64,000 nt of DNA from Streptococcus sanguinis SK1 = NCTC 7863. Its GTDB lineage: Bacteria > Bacillota > Bacilli > Lactobacillales > Streptococcaceae. Positions within the stretch are counted from its first letter, which is position 1, and the number at the start of each line of letters is the position of its first letter. Both the position numbers and the translations under genes were made by a program. The DNA is taken from assembly GCF_000194945.1 (NCBI RefSeq), contig NZ_GL878507.1, forward strand, positions 186,001 to 250,000, given 5' to 3'. This document shows positions 43,966 to 53,802 of the stretch, piece after piece. Below the pieces are notes generated by a model. The model had not been told where the DNA came from and made no database searches. It saw only the letters and a program-made list of their open reading frames with translations.

Positions 43966-44760
43966 ATGAGTATAAAATTAGTAGCAACGGATATGGACGG
44001 CACCTTTTTAGACAGTAAAGGTCAGTTTGATATGGACCGTCTCAAGCAAGTTTTGGCTCGCTTCAAAGAAAAAGGCATGTATTTTGCTGTAGCCAGCGGG
44101 CGCGCCCTCTTGTCGCTGGAAAAGCTGTTTGAGGAAGTGCGCAATGAGATTATTTTTATTGCTGAAAACGGCAGCTTAGTTGAATTTCATGGCGAGGATC
44201 TCTATGAAGCAACCATGCCACAGGACTTTTATCTTAAGGTTTTTGATAAGCTGCAGGAATCTCCCTATGTTAATGTCAATGAGCTGCTTTTGACGGGCAA
44301 ACGTGCCTGCTATGTCTTGGAGACTGTAGATCCGACCTATCTTTCTTTCAGTGCTCATTATAATGAAAATATTCAAAAAGTAGCTAGCCTCGCTGATATC
44401 AACGATGATATTTTTAAGTTTACGACCAATTTTGCTGAGGACCAAGTCGCAGCTGGTGAAGCTTGGGTCAATGAGAATATTGACGGAGTCAAGGCCATGA
44501 CAACCGGCTACAAGTCCATTGACATCGTTCTGGACCATGTGGATAAGGGGGTTGCCATTGTCGAGCTGGCCAAGAAGCTAGACATAGATCTTTCTCAGGT
44601 TATGGTCTTTGGTGATAATCTCAATGATTTGCACATGATGCAGGTGGCTGGCTATCCGATTGCGACTGAAAATGCTCGTCCTGAGATTTTAGAAGTCGCC
44701 AAGGAAGTCATCGGCCACCATGATGCTCAGTCGGTTATCACTTACATGGAGGGATTATAA
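43966..44760 (+). CDS. Cof-type HAD-superfamily phosphatase (first)
   Basis: 264 aa HAD type IIB hydrolase. Motif I DMDGTFLDSKG with the nucleophile Asp near residue 9, motif II ASGR, motif III Lys region, and motif IV FGDNLNDLHMMQVAG. Probably a sugar- or cofactor-phosphate phosphatase; substrate unknown. One base after smc; its stop overlaps the next gene's start by one base. Confidence 0.93.
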   Translation: MSIKLVATDMDGTFLDSKGQFDMDRLKQVLARFKEKGMYFAVASGRALLSLEKLFEEVRNEIIFIAENGSLVEFHGEDLYEATMPQDFYLKVFDKLQESPYVNVNELLLTGKRACYVLETVDPTYLSFSAHYNENIQKVASLADINDDIFKFTTNFAEDQVAAGEAWVNENIDGVKAMTTGYKSIDIVLDHVDKGVAIVELAKKLDIDLSQVMVFGDNLNDLHMMQVAGYPIATENARPEILEVAKEVIGHHDAQSVITYMEGL

Positions 44761-45578
44761 TGGCAGATATAAAACTGATTGCTCTGGACTTGGATGGAAC
44801 TCTCCTGACTTCAGACAAGAAGATTTCTGAGCGTAATTTAGCAGCTTTAAAAGCAGCTCAGGCCAAGGGAGTTAAGGTAGTTCTGACTACTGGCCGCCCT
44901 CTTAAGGCCATGGACTTTTTCCTGCATGAGCTGGGAACAGACGGTCGAGAGGATGAGTACACCATTACTTTTAATGGTGGTCTTGTTCAGCGCAACACTG
45001 GAGAAATCCTTGATAAAACAGTCTTTTCTTATGATGATGTGGCTCGGATTTACGAGGAGACAGACAAGCTCTACATACCGCTTGATGCTATCTGCGAAGG
45101 ACTTGTCTATCAGATTCAGTCCGATCAAGATTCGCTTTATGCTCAGTTCAATCCTGCTCTGACCTTTGAGCCTATTGATTTCAGTGATTTGTCTAGTCAG
45201 CAGACTTATAATAAATGTGTCACTGCTTATGCTCAAGAACCACTGGATGCTGCTATTGAGCAAATTTCACCAGAATTATTTGAGCGCTATGAGATTTTCA
45301 AATCTAGAGAAATGCTACTGGAGTGGTCACCGAAAAATGTTCATAAGGCTAATGGCTTGGAGAAACTGATTGCCCATTTAGGGATTGAGAGAAGTCAGGT
45401 CATGGCCTGTGGTGATGAAGCCAATGATCTGTCTATGATTGAGTGGGCTGGTCTGGGAGTGGCCATGCAGAATGCAGTAGCCATTGTTAAAGAAGCAGCC
45501 AATGTGGTGACACCTATGACTAATGATGAGGATGCAGTGGCTTGGGCTATTGAAGAATATGTACTAAAGGAGGATTAG
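44760..45578 (+). CDS. Cof-type HAD-superfamily phosphatase (second, YidA-like)
   Basis: 272 aa. Motif I DLDGTLLTSDKKIS, motif II TTGRPLKAM, motif IV CGDEANDLSMIEWAG. It is a paralogue of the previous gene, closer to YidA-type sugar phosphatases. GGAGGG lies 7 bases before ATG. Four bases separate its stop from ftsY. Confidence 0.93.
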   Translation: MADIKLIALDLDGTLLTSDKKISERNLAALKAAQAKGVKVVLTTGRPLKAMDFFLHELGTDGREDEYTITFNGGLVQRNTGEILDKTVFSYDDVARIYEETDKLYIPLDAICEGLVYQIQSDQDSLYAQFNPALTFEPIDFSDLSSQQTYNKCVTAYAQEPLDAAIEQISPELFERYEIFKSREMLLEWSPKNVHKANGLEKLIAHLGIERSQVMACGDEANDLSMIEWAGLGVAMQNAVAIVKEAANVVTPMTNDEDAVAWAIEEYVLKED

Positions 45579-45581
45579 CCG

Positions 45582-47096
45582 ATGGGATTATTTGACCGCC
45601 TTTTCGGCCGAAAAAAACAAGAACCGCCAATTGAAGAAGTTGTCAAGGAAGCATTGGAAAACATTGGCGAGCTTGAAGAAGAAACAGCGCCTGCTCCAGA
45701 AGCAGGAGAAAATCTTGAAGCGGAAGCTGTTCAGTCCTATCAGGACGAGCAGCAACTTGATGACCAAATTTCGGATACAAAAGATAGTTTGGCTGATGTT
45801 GAAGAGCCAGCATCTCAAGCCATCCAAGAAGAAAGCAAGGAGTCTGAGCATGAAAGAGAAATTATTACAGAAAATCAAGAAGTGGCTCAAGGAGCAAGTC
45901 AGACTGAAGAAACTCTAGAAGAGCATCATGCTGAGAGCATTGACGAAACGGTAGAAGAAGTTGTTGAACAAGCAAAGCTGTCGGATGAAGCATCATCTCA
46001 TAACGAGCATGAAGCAGTTTCTTATGACGAGGTAGGAACTGATTCAAATAATGAGTTCGAGCTAGAAACAGAAGCTGAGTCACTAACAGAATCAGAACAG
46101 GTCGAACAAGCAGCTGATGTTGCTGAAGAATCAGAAGCTACAGAAGAGCCTACTGATCTTCCTCAAGAGGAATCCACTCAGGAAAAATATGACCGCAGCC
46201 TAAAGAAGACTCGGACAGGATTTGGAGCACGACTTAATGCCTTCTTTGCTAATTTCCGCTCAGTAGATGAAGAGTTCTTCGAAGACTTGGAAGAGCTGCT
46301 CATCACTAGTGATGTAGGGGTGCAGGTAGCTTCCAGTCTGACTGAGGAACTACGCTATGAAGCCCGTCTGGAAAATGCTAAAAAACCAGCTGCTCTGCGC
46401 CAGCTGATTATTGAAAAATTGGTGGACATTTATGAGAAAGATGGCCGCTTTAATGAAAAAATCAATTTCCAAAATGGTCTGACTGTCATGCTCTTTGTTG
46501 GGGTTAACGGAGTCGGTAAGACGACCTCTATCGGTAAATTAGCCTATAAGTACAAACAACAAGGCAAGAAAGTCATGTTGGTAGCAGCAGATACATTCCG
46601 AGCTGGAGCAGTAGCTCAGCTGGCTGAATGGGGTCGGCGCGTAGATGTTCCAGTAGTAACGGGGCCTGAGAAGAGCGATCCTGCCAGTGTGGTATATGAC
46701 GGTATGGAGCGTGCTCAGGCAGAGCAGGTTGATGTTCTTATGATTGACACGGCTGGCCGCCTGCAAAATAAGGACAATCTCATGGCGGAACTGGAGAAAA
46801 TTGGCCGTATTATTAAGCGGGTGGATCCAGAAGCGCCACATGAAACTTTCCTAGCTCTCGATGCTTCAACCGGTCAGAATGCTCTGGTTCAGGCCAAGGA
46901 ATTTTCTAAAATTACTCCAGTCACAGGAATTGTACTGACGAAGATTGATGGAACAGCTCGAGGTGGGGTTGTGCTAGCCATTCGTCAGGAATTGGATATC
47001 CCAGTGAAGCTGATTGGCTTTGGAGAAAAGATTGATGATATCGGTGAGTTTAACTCGGAGAACTTTATGAAAGGCCTGCTTGAAGGCTTGGTATAA
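45582..47096 (+). CDS. ftsY: Signal recognition particle receptor FtsY
   Basis: 504 aa. After MGLFDRLFGRKKQ comes a very acidic, low-complexity A domain (about 20-205, Glu/Ala/Gln-rich), then the NG GTPase domain: Walker A GVNGVGKTTSIGKLAYK from about 307, DTFRAGAVAQL, DTAGRLQNK, TKIDGTARGG, and LIGFGEKIDDI. It docks SRP-ribosome complexes at the membrane. AAAGGAGG lies about 10 bases before ATG. Last gene of the rnc-smc-cof-cof-ftsY operon. Confidence 0.97.
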   Translation: MGLFDRLFGRKKQEPPIEEVVKEALENIGELEEETAPAPEAGENLEAEAVQSYQDEQQLDDQISDTKDSLADVEEPASQAIQEESKESEHEREIITENQEVAQGASQTEETLEEHHAESIDETVEEVVEQAKLSDEASSHNEHEAVSYDEVGTDSNNEFELETEAESLTESEQVEQAADVAEESEATEEPTDLPQEESTQEKYDRSLKKTRTGFGARLNAFFANFRSVDEEFFEDLEELLITSDVGVQVASSLTEELRYEARLENAKKPAALRQLIIEKLVDIYEKDGRFNEKINFQNGLTVMLFVGVNGVGKTTSIGKLAYKYKQQGKKVMLVAADTFRAGAVAQLAEWGRRVDVPVVTGPEKSDPASVVYDGMERAQAEQVDVLMIDTAGRLQNKDNLMAELEKIGRIIKRVDPEAPHETFLALDASTGQNALVQAKEFSKITPVTGIVLTKIDGTARGGVVLAIRQELDIPVKLIGFGEKIDDIGEFNSENFMKGLLEGLV

Positions 47097-47100
47097 AACA

Positions 47101-47128
47101 AAAAACCAGTATGAGTACTGGTTTTTTT
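47101..47128 (+). terminator. ftsY terminator, shared with zwf
   Basis: AAAAACCAGTA and TACTGGTTTTT around TGAG, with A and T tracts on both sides, so it can act on both strands between the convergent genes. Confidence 0.88.
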
Positions 47129-47146
47129 ATGAACAATTTTTAAATT

Positions 47147-48607
47147 TTATTTGTTTGGAGACCACTGCCAGTCAGCTCCAAATTCTCTAAGGAGTTCAAA
47201 GGAAGCATCTGGTCCCATAGAACCGACAGGATACTCATGAAGAGGCACTTCGTTGCTACGCCAGAGCTCTTCAATCTGATCAATCAGCTCCCAGCTGGAG
47301 CGCACTTCATCCCAGTGGCTGAAGTTGGTTGAGTCATTGTTAAGAACGTCAAAGATTAATTTTTCGTAAGGATCAGGGGAAGCGCCACTAGCTGTTGCGT
47401 CTGTTCGATAGTCCAGAGAGAGAGGAGCTAAGCTGAAGCGCTCGCCAACCTCTTTGCCATTCATGCTGAGAGAGAAGCCCTCAGTTGGCTGGATGTGAAT
47501 GGTCAGAACATTTGGTGCTAACTCCTCACCAAAGATGGACTCCATTTGCTTAAAGACGATATTGACAAGAGTGCCTTTTTCAGTGAGGCGTTTACCAGTC
47601 CGGAAGAAAAATGGAACATCACGGAAACGCTCGCTATTTACGAAGAAAGCTCCTGAAGCAAAGGTTTCAGTCATGGAGTCAGGATTGACATTAGGCTCAC
47701 TCCGGTAGGAGATGTATTTCTTACCTTTGACCGTGCCTGACTTATACTGACCGCGGATAAAGAAGCGTTTTAGGTCTTCTTTATCGGGCTGTACCAAGCG
47801 CTCAAAAACTTTGACTTTCTCTGCCCGAATGTCCTCTTTGCTGAAGCTTTTCGGCTTGTCCATAGCTAAGAGTGACAGGAGCTGCAGAGTATGATTCTGT
47901 ACCATATCGCGTAGAGCACCGGACTGGTCATAGTAGCCGCCACGTTCTTCGACACCTAGCTTTTCGGCAAAGGTAACCTGGACATTGTCAATGTAGTCAC
48001 GATTCCAGATGTTTTCAAAGAGAAGATTGGCAAAACGAATAGCGAAAATGCTCTGAATCATTTCCTTGCCTAGATAATGGTCAATACGGAAAATCTGCTC
48101 CTCATCAAAGGCCGCTAAGAGTTCTTCGTTAAGTTGGCTGGCAGTTGCCAAGTCTGTCCCGAAAGGTTTTTCGACAATCAAACGTTCAAAGCCTTTGCCG
48201 TCTACGATATTTTCAGACTTGAGGTGTTTGGCAATGGTACCGAAAAATTGCGGAGCCATGGACAGGAAGAAGAGTTTATTGTGCTCGGCTTGGTACTGCT
48301 CATTGAGTCGATTTTGAAGCTTGCGCAGCTCAATGTAGTGCTCGGTATCCTGCACATCATGACTTTGATAGTAGAAGTGGCTGGCAAACTCTTGGGCTTG
48401 CTCTGGACTGTCAGCTAAATCAGCGATTGCTTCGACAACTACAGACTCAAAATACTCCTTGCTCCAAGGCCGGCGGGCTGTTCCAATAACAGCAAAATGC
48501 TTGGAAAGATTGCCAGACTTATAGAGTCTGAAGAGGGAGGGATAGAGTTTTCTTTTGGCCAAGTCACCGCTGGCTCCGAAAATTGTAACAATAACTTTTG
48601 AAGACAT
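47147..48607 (-). CDS. zwf: Glucose-6-phosphate 1-dehydrogenase
   Basis: 486 aa NADP-dependent first enzyme of the oxidative pentose phosphate pathway. N-terminal nucleotide-binding motif IFGASGDLAKRKLYPSLF (GxSGDLA) at about 9-26, and the active-site motif RIDHYLGKE near 170. C-terminal domain with PFFFRTGKRL and EKLIFDVLNND as in the family. Convergent with ftsY; monocistronic. Confidence 0.98.
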   Translation of the reverse strand: MSSKVIVTIFGASGDLAKRKLYPSLFRLYKSGNLSKHFAVIGTARRPWSKEYFESVVVEAIADLADSPEQAQEFASHFYYQSHDVQDTEHYIELRKLQNRLNEQYQAEHNKLFFLSMAPQFFGTIAKHLKSENIVDGKGFERLIVEKPFGTDLATASQLNEELLAAFDEEQIFRIDHYLGKEMIQSIFAIRFANLLFENIWNRDYIDNVQVTFAEKLGVEERGGYYDQSGALRDMVQNHTLQLLSLLAMDKPKSFSKEDIRAEKVKVFERLVQPDKEDLKRFFIRGQYKSGTVKGKKYISYRSEPNVNPDSMTETFASGAFFVNSERFRDVPFFFRTGKRLTEKGTLVNIVFKQMESIFGEELAPNVLTIHIQPTEGFSLSMNGKEVGERFSLAPLSLDYRTDATASGASPDPYEKLIFDVLNNDSTNFSHWDEVRSSWELIDQIEELWRSNEVPLHEYPVGSMGPDASFELLREFGADWQWSPNK

Positions 48608-48637
48608 CCTGATACCTATTTTCTAAATGATGTCTCT

Positions 48638-48643
48638 ATTTTA
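48638..48643 (-). promoter_or_regulatory. -10 box of zwf
   Basis: TAAAAT on the minus strand preceded by TGA (extended -10), about 30 bases before the zwf ATG. Confidence 0.5.
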
Positions 48644-48666
48644 TCACAATTTTTCTAAAGATTGTA

Positions 48667-48687
48667 TTCAGAAATTCGGTTTCTGAA
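48667..48687. promoter_or_regulatory. Inverted repeat upstream of zwf
   Basis: TTCAGAAA-N5-TTTCTGAA, perfect 8-bp arms, at the -35 region of zwf. Operator candidate for an unknown regulator. Confidence 0.5.
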
Positions 48688-48740
48688 AAGGGAGATAAAT
48701 AGAAAGAAATTGACCGCTGCTTGAAACATATTCAAAGATA

Positions 48741-48775
48741 AAAAATGAGGCTTAGACACGATTGTGCCAGCCTCG
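48741..48775 (-). terminator. Terminator of the permease operon
   Basis: Minus-strand GAGGCT and AGCCTC pair (with inner CAC/GTG), followed by a T run (A run on the plus strand). Confidence 0.75.
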
Positions 48776-48781
48776 TTTTCT

Positions 48782-49621
48782 TTATTCAAATACCCGATAA
48801 ACGTAAGGATTGTCCGGTTTTTCTACCTTATCAAAGCTTTCAACTTCTAGAGTTGGCAGGCTTTGCCCCAAACTTTTATGGTAGTGCATGGTAATTTTTC
48901 CCTTGGCATGAATCCAAGTATTATTCTCGAAATGCTGGGTATTTCCAGTCGTCAAGAGGCCATAGACACCTGAGTCGGCGATACAATGGATAATACCGAA
49001 GCGAAAGAGAAATTGGCTCTTCTGGTCGCTGGGGTCATTGTAGACAAAGCCGGTGAACTCCAGCGTTTTGCCTACAAACTCGTCGGGATAATCATAGATG
49101 ACCTCCATGATTTCCATGTAGTTCTCAGTTGTGACCTGAATGGTATCTTGCTTGACATATTTCTTGGCGGCTGCCCGCATTTCTTTTTCGTAAGCTCCTT
49201 TGGTAAAGTAGGTGCTAGTGTCAGGCTTCAGGTATTGACTGGTAGTGCCTTCGTCCTGCTGAATAGCAGTTGAAGTTCCTTCAGCTAGTGGAAAATGAAA
49301 TCCTTTGGCCGAAACTGTTGTCGAATCCAAGGTAACAGTTGGAAAGAAAATTCCCACAAAAAGCGGAATGACAAGGAGCATCACGCTGCCTAACTTGGCC
49401 CAGCGAGTATTTAAATGACTGTGGACCTCCATCTTCTTCATCCAAATAATGAGCTGCACAACTGCCAAGATAAAAGATAGAATCATAGACAAGTAGGCCA
49501 GATAGGAGTAGTGGAGATTGATATATTGGTTGAGCTTGCCTGTCAGCTGCAGGTACATGGTGATCTCAAAGTAGCCAACTAAGATTAGAAATCGAATCAT
49601 AGCACCACCCCCACAAGCCAA
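48782..49621 (-). CDS. TIGR03943-type membrane-associated protein
   Basis: 279 aa. Three N-terminal hydrophobic segments (about 8-27, 36-55, 78-98) precede an external domain with TLEFTGFVYNDPSDQKSQFL and RFGIIHCIADSGVYGLLTTG, the pattern of the TIGR03943/YcgQ proteins that are always paired with a DUF318-type permease, as here (25-base overlap). The role is unknown; a metal- or anion-related transport function is often proposed. The start follows overlap with the upstream gene. Confidence 0.85.
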   Translation of the reverse strand: MACGGGAMIRFLILVGYFEITMYLQLTGKLNQYINLHYSYLAYLSMILSFILAVVQLIIWMKKMEVHSHLNTRWAKLGSVMLLVIPLFVGIFFPTVTLDSTTVSAKGFHFPLAEGTSTAIQQDEGTTSQYLKPDTSTYFTKGAYEKEMRAAAKKYVKQDTIQVTTENYMEIMEVIYDYPDEFVGKTLEFTGFVYNDPSDQKSQFLFRFGIIHCIADSGVYGLLTTGNTQHFENNTWIHAKGKITMHYHKSLGQSLPTLEVESFDKVEKPDNPYVYRVFE

Positions 49622-50502
49622 GAGTAAAGAAAGACAACGACAGTAACCAGGCTGATAAATTGCCAGATAAAGCGTGTCTTAAAGTAGTTTTTCATCATCA
49701 GCAGATTCTTGACATCTAGCATAGGCCCAATGACCAAGAAAGCTAAGACTGGCGATAAGCCGAAACTAGCAATCAAGGAGCTTCCAATGAAAGCATCAGC
49801 TTCACTGCAAAGTGAGAGCAGGAAGGACAGCAGCATGAGCAGAAGAATAGCAACAGCTGGTGTTGAGCTGATGGAGGTCAGGATTCTGGTTGGCACATAG
49901 ACCTGGACTAGGCTGGCAAAGAGACAGCCAAAAACCAGATAACGACCTGTATCGAAAAATTCGTCAATGGCCTGCACAAAGACCTGAAAAAGCTTTTGTC
50001 CCTTACTGAGATGTGAAAAGTCATGTTCATGGACTGCTTTGCGATTTTCTTTTTGAATATTGCTATCCGCAAAGAAGCCCAGAAAAATCCCTAAAAGAAT
50101 AGCCACGACCATAGAACCTAAAGCACGAAGCAGAGCCATTCGGAGGGAATTTCCAAAGGCTGAGTAGGTCGCAAAGAGCACGATGGGGTTGATGACTGGA
50201 GCCGTTACCAGAAAGGGCACAGCCGTGTAACTGGGAACTTTCTTTTCTAGAAACCGATTTATAATGGGGACGATCCCGCACTCGCAAGAGGGGAAGACAA
50301 AACCAACCAAGCTTCCAAAGAAAATCCGAGTCCATTTGTTCTTGGGCAGGAAACGATAAACCTTGTCTGGCGTGACATACACCTCGATAAAGCCAGAAAT
50401 GATACTTCCGATTAAGACAAAAGGCAGGGCCTCAATGATAATGGAGAGAAAAATGGCACCAGCTTGCAGGACACTGGCCGGTAGCTGAGAGAAGAAGTTC
50501 AT
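49597..50502 (-). CDS. Predicted permease (DUF318/YraQ-YcgR family)
   Basis: 301 aa with about eight membrane segments. Family motifs FGSLVGFVFPSCECGIVPII (cysteine pair C-x-C in a membrane segment) and LLSLCSEADAFIGSSL with another conserved Cys. These cysteines suggest thiol or metal chemistry in transport. Its ATG overlaps the stop of a 45-aa gene upstream (ATGA), and its end overlaps the partner gene, making a tight three-gene operon. Confidence 0.9.
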   Translation of the reverse strand: MNFFSQLPASVLQAGAIFLSIIIEALPFVLIGSIISGFIEVYVTPDKVYRFLPKNKWTRIFFGSLVGFVFPSCECGIVPIINRFLEKKVPSYTAVPFLVTAPVINPIVLFATYSAFGNSLRMALLRALGSMVVAILLGIFLGFFADSNIQKENRKAVHEHDFSHLSKGQKLFQVFVQAIDEFFDTGRYLVFGCLFASLVQVYVPTRILTSISSTPAVAILLLMLLSFLLSLCSEADAFIGSSLIASFGLSPVLAFLVIGPMLDVKNLLMMKNYFKTRFIWQFISLVTVVVFLYSWLVGVVL

Positions 50503-50636
50503 TCTTTCTTATCCTTCTCATTTTTAGATTTTTTCTTGTCTTCCTCAGGGAACTCTACCTTTTCCATCTTGGGCAGGGTCGCAAATTCCTCGAACATTTT
50601 GTCCAAATCATCTGATCTAGTAAATTTAACAGCCAT
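50499..50636 (-). CDS. Small charged protein, 45 aa, leading the permease operon
   Basis: MAVKFTRSDDLDKMFEEFAT is followed by a short segment LPKMEKVEFPEED and a Lys/Glu/Ser tail. GAGGTG 7 bases before ATG is a proper SD and its TGA overlaps the permease ATG, so it is very likely expressed. It resembles the small streptococcal proteins that some annotations call SPJ_0845 family (from memory). Soluble and highly charged; function unknown. It is too short for routine ORF calling. Confidence 0.75.
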   Translation of the reverse strand: MAVKFTRSDDLDKMFEEFATLPKMEKVEFPEEDKKKSKNEKDKKE

Positions 50637-50796
50637 AAAGGCACCTCATTTCTAAAATAATAATTCTATTATACTACCAATTATCAAAAAATGAAATTTT
50701 GAGACATAAGAGACCCTTTGTCGTTAATTTACCCTAAATTTTTTTGTACAAATAGTACTAAATAGTTCTAAAATAGCCTATCTTTCAAAGCACTTG

Positions 50797-50805
50797 TGAT
50801 ATAAT
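50797..50805 (+). promoter_or_regulatory. Extended -10 promoter next to the tex start codon
   Basis: TGA-TATAAT (TATAAT 50800-50805) ends 9 bases before ATG. Transcription would begin about 3 bases upstream of the start codon, leaving the AGGATT SD outside the message unless a second, upstream promoter exists. Confidence 0.55.
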
Positions 50806-50814
50806 AGGATTGTT

Positions 50815-52947
50815 ATGGAAAATATAAATATTGAAAAAATTGCCCAGAAATTGGGCCTTAAAGAAAGCCAAGTATCACAGGTTCTAGATCTGACCGCTGA
50901 GGGAAATACAATTCCTTTTATTGCTCGTTACCGTAAGGAAATGACAGGAAATCTGGATGAGGTCGAAATTAAGGCAATCATTGACTTAGATAAGAGCATG
51001 ACTGCCTTGGCAGAGCGTAAAGCGACGGTCTTAGCTAAGATTGAGGAGCAGGGCAAACTAACGGATGCGTTGCGCTCTGAGATTGAGGCTGCTGAAAAGC
51101 TGGCTGATGTGGAAGAACTTTATCTGCCTTATAAGGAGAAACGCCGTACCAAGGCTACAATTGCCCGTGAAGCAGGTCTCTTTCCTTTGGCCCGCCTAAT
51201 CCTACAGGATGCGGCTAACTTGCAGGAAGAAGCTGAGAAACTGACTAGTGAAGCCTTTCCGACAGCAGAAGCTGCTCTAGCAGGAGCAGTGGATATTCTG
51301 ACTGAAGCGATTTCCGAAGACACCAAGTTACGGGCTTGGACCTACCATGAGATGCAGACCAATTCTCTTATCGTGTCCAGTCTCAAAGACGGTGATTTGG
51401 ATGAAAAGCAGGTCTTCCAGATTTATTATGATTTTTCCGAAAAAGTAGCGACCATGCAAGGCTACCGTACCTTGGCTCTTAACCGTGGTGAGAAGCTAGG
51501 TATTCTCAAGGTTGGTTTTGAGCACAATCTTGATAAAATCCTGCGCTTTTTTGAAGTACGTTTCAAGGTGAAAAATGCCTATATTAGTGAAGCTATCCAG
51601 CAAGCAGTTAAAAAGAAAATCATTCCAGCCATGGAGCGCCGTATTCGGACCGAGCTGACTGAGGTGGCTGAGGATGGAGCGATTCAGCTCTTCTCAGATA
51701 ACCTCCGCCATCTCCTCCTGATTGCTCCTCTCAAAGGTCGCGTAGTACTGGGCTTTGACCCAGCCTTTCGGACAGGAGCCAAGCTGGCTGTTGTTGATGC
51801 GACAGGCAAGATGCTGACGACTCATGTTATTTATCCCGTTCCACCAGCAAAGCCAGCTCAGATTGAAGCTTCTAAGAAAGAGTTGTCAGAGCTGATTGAG
51901 CAGTTTGGCGTGGAAATCATTGCCATCGGAAACGGAACTGCTAGCCGAGAAAGTGAAGCTTTTGTAGCAGAAGTCTTGAAATCTCATCCAACTGTCAGCT
52001 ATGTCATCGTCAATGAGAGCGGGGCGTCTGTCTACTCTGCTAGTGAACTGGCTCGTCATGAGTTTCCAGAGTTGACCGTTGAAAAGCGCTCAGCTATTTC
52101 CATAGCCCGCCGTCTGCAGGATCCATTGGCTGAGCTGGTCAAGATTGATCCTAAGTCTATCGGGGTTGGTCAGTACCAGCATGATGTCAGCCAGAAAAAA
52201 CTGTCTGAAAGTCTGGACTTTGTCGTTGATACAGTGGTTAACCAAGTCGGGGTCAATATCAACACAGCAAGTCCTGCCCTGCTTGCCCATGTAGCTGGTC
52301 TCAATAAGACTATTTCAGAAAATATTGTCAAATACCGGGAAACGGAAGGCTTGATTCGGTCTCGCGAGGCCATCAAGAAAGTGCCGCGTCTAGGCGCAAA
52401 GGCTTTTGAACAGGCGGCCGGCTTCCTGCGTATTCCTGAAAGTGATAACCTGCTAGACAATACAGGCGTTCACCCAGAGTCTTATAAGGCAGTGGAGGAG
52501 CTCTTTAAGCGTCTGGAAATCAGCAGTTTGGATGAAGCTGCCCAAGTCAAATTAAAGGCTGTTCAGACTGCTAGTTTGGCTGCAGAGCTAGGATTGGGAG
52601 AAGAAACCCTCAAAGATATTATTGCTGATTTGCTCAAGCCTGGCCGGGATTTGCGTGATTCCTTTGACGCGCCAGTTCTGCGGCAGGATGTCTTGGATAT
52701 CAAGGATTTGCGCATCGGTCAAAAGTTGGAAGGTGTTGTCCGAAATGTTGTCGATTTTGGAGCCTTTGTGGATATCGGTATCCACGAAGACGGTCTTATT
52801 CATATCTCCAAGCTGAGCACGGACTATATCAAGCACCCTAGTCAGGTCCTATCTGTTGGCGACTTAGTCACAGTCTGGGTGGATAAACTGGATGTGGAGC
52901 GGGAGAAGGTCAACCTCTCTCTGATAGCACCAAATGAATCTAACTAA
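50815..52947 (+). CDS. tex: Tex family RNA-binding transcription accessory protein
   Basis: 710 aa. Tex N-terminal helical region ([20 protein letters not shown]), YqgF/RNase H-like domain (about 320-460, [20 protein letters not shown]), helix-hairpin-helix repeats (about 480-560, [40 protein letters not shown]), and C-terminal S1 domain (about 635-705, [20 protein letters not shown]). Cytosolic nucleic-acid binding protein that affects transcription and stress tolerance. Overlaps the next gene by 14 bases. Confidence 0.96.
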   Translation: MENINIEKIAQKLGLKESQVSQVLDLTAEGNTIPFIARYRKEMTGNLDEVEIKAIIDLDKSMTALAERKATVLAKIEEQGKLTDALRSEIEAAEKLADVEELYLPYKEKRRTKATIAREAGLFPLARLILQDAANLQEEAEKLTSEAFPTAEAALAGAVDILTEAISEDTKLRAWTYHEMQTNSLIVSSLKDGDLDEKQVFQIYYDFSEKVATMQGYRTLALNRGEKLGILKVGFEHNLDKILRFFEVRFKVKNAYISEAIQQAVKKKIIPAMERRIRTELTEVAEDGAIQLFSDNLRHLLLIAPLKGRVVLGFDPAFRTGAKLAVVDATGKMLTTHVIYPVPPAKPAQIEASKKELSELIEQFGVEIIAIGNGTASRESEAFVAEVLKSHPTVSYVIVNESGASVYSASELARHEFPELTVEKRSAISIARRLQDPLAELVKIDPKSIGVGQYQHDVSQKKLSESLDFVVDTVVNQVGVNINTASPALLAHVAGLNKTISENIVKYRETEGLIRSREAIKKVPRLGAKAFEQAAGFLRIPESDNLLDNTGVHPESYKAVEELFKRLEISSLDEAAQVKLKAVQTASLAAELGLGEETLKDIIADLLKPGRDLRDSFDAPVLRQDVLDIKDLRIGQKLEGVVRNVVDFGAFVDIGIHEDGLIHISKLSTDYIKHPSQVLSVGDLVTVWVDKLDVEREKVNLSLIAPNESN

Positions 52948-53371
52948 CTATGTCAAGCGGGTTTCGCTTGAGGATTTTGGCTGGGAATTCCGCCACCAAG
53001 CTTATTGGAACAAGCGTCTCCGCACTACAGGGGGACGCTTCTTTCCTAAAGATGGTCATTTGGATTTCAACCCAAAAATCTATGAAACTTTTGGGCTGGA
53101 GACCTTCCGAAAAATTGTTCGCCATGAGCTGGCTCACTATCACCTCTATTATCAGGGTAAAGGATACCGCCATGGGGATCGAGATTTTAAAGAACTGCTC
53201 AAGCAAGTTGATGGTCTGCGCTACGCTCCTTCCTTGTCCGACTCGCAATCTTTTCTCGTCTATGAATGCCTGAGCTGCGGAGCACTTATCCGTCGTAGAC
53301 GTAGAGTCAATCTTCAAAAATACCGTTGCGGACGCTGTATGGGCAAGCTCCGTTTGTCAGAGAAAGCTTGA
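52934..53371 (+). CDS. SprT-like zinc metalloprotease-fold protein
   Basis: 145 aa. Zinc motif HELAH at 64-68, followed by [20 protein letters not shown], and a C-terminal zinc ribbon ([27 protein letters not shown]). This is the SprT/YdcK family usually encoded right after tex in streptococci. A DNA-protein-crosslink role is known for eukaryotic relatives but not for this bacterial form. It begins inside tex. Confidence 0.92.
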   Translation: MNLTNYVKRVSLEDFGWEFRHQAYWNKRLRTTGGRFFPKDGHLDFNPKIYETFGLETFRKIVRHELAHYHLYYQGKGYRHGDRDFKELLKQVDGLRYAPSLSDSQSFLVYECLSCGALIRRRRRVNLQKYRCGRCMGKLRLSEKA

Positions 53372-53380
53372 TAGATTAGC

Positions 53381-53409
53381 GAGAGAGTTCCTTGAAGAAC
53401 TCTCTTTTT
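53381..53409 (+). terminator. Terminator of tex operon
   Basis: GAGAGTTC and GAACTCTC with a 6-base loop, then T5. Confidence 0.85.
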
Positions 53410-53509
53410 CAAAAGAATGAATATTCTAATCCATAATCAGCCTTTGGCCCGATTGTTTTCTCATGAAATATGGTAGAATAAAGTAAATATGATCATTGAG
53501 GTCTCTATC

Positions 53510-53785
53510 ATGAACGTGAAATTCTATAAGTTGAAAAAGAATCGACTGATTTCCGGTGTCTTGTCCGGTCTATGTGATAAATTTGATTTTGATCTGAGCC
53601 TGGTGCGCTTCCTCTTTATTATCTTTACTGTGGTCAATTTCGGCTTGGGAATTCTCATCTATATCCTGCTGGCTATGGTTATGCCCTATAAAGAAGACAT
53701 AGAAGAAGAAATGTATGGAACCGGCCCGCGCAAACGAAAAGAAGCTGAAGCTATCAAAGACGATAAAGACGGTTGGTTTTGGTGA
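53510..53785 (+). CDS. PspC domain protein
   Basis: 91 aa. I start at ATG 53510 (MNVKFYKLKKNRLISGVLSG) because GAGG sits 9 bases upstream; the frame is open 7 codons further. PspC signature: RLISGVLSGLCDKFDFDLSLVRF followed by one membrane helix (FIIFTVVNFGLGILIYILLA) and the motif AMVMPYKE; a short charged cytosolic tail. PspC proteins sense or respond to envelope stress; partner unknown here. Confidence 0.9.
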   Translation: MNVKFYKLKKNRLISGVLSGLCDKFDFDLSLVRFLFIIFTVVNFGLGILIYILLAMVMPYKEDIEEEMYGTGPRKRKEAEAIKDDKDGWFW

Positions 53786-53802
53786 TTCTTAATAAAATAG
53801 AA

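Noticed and set aside
45588..46083. Lys- and Phe-rich frames on both strands over ftsY 5' part
   Set aside because: Artefacts of the low-complexity acidic domain of FtsY read in other frames.
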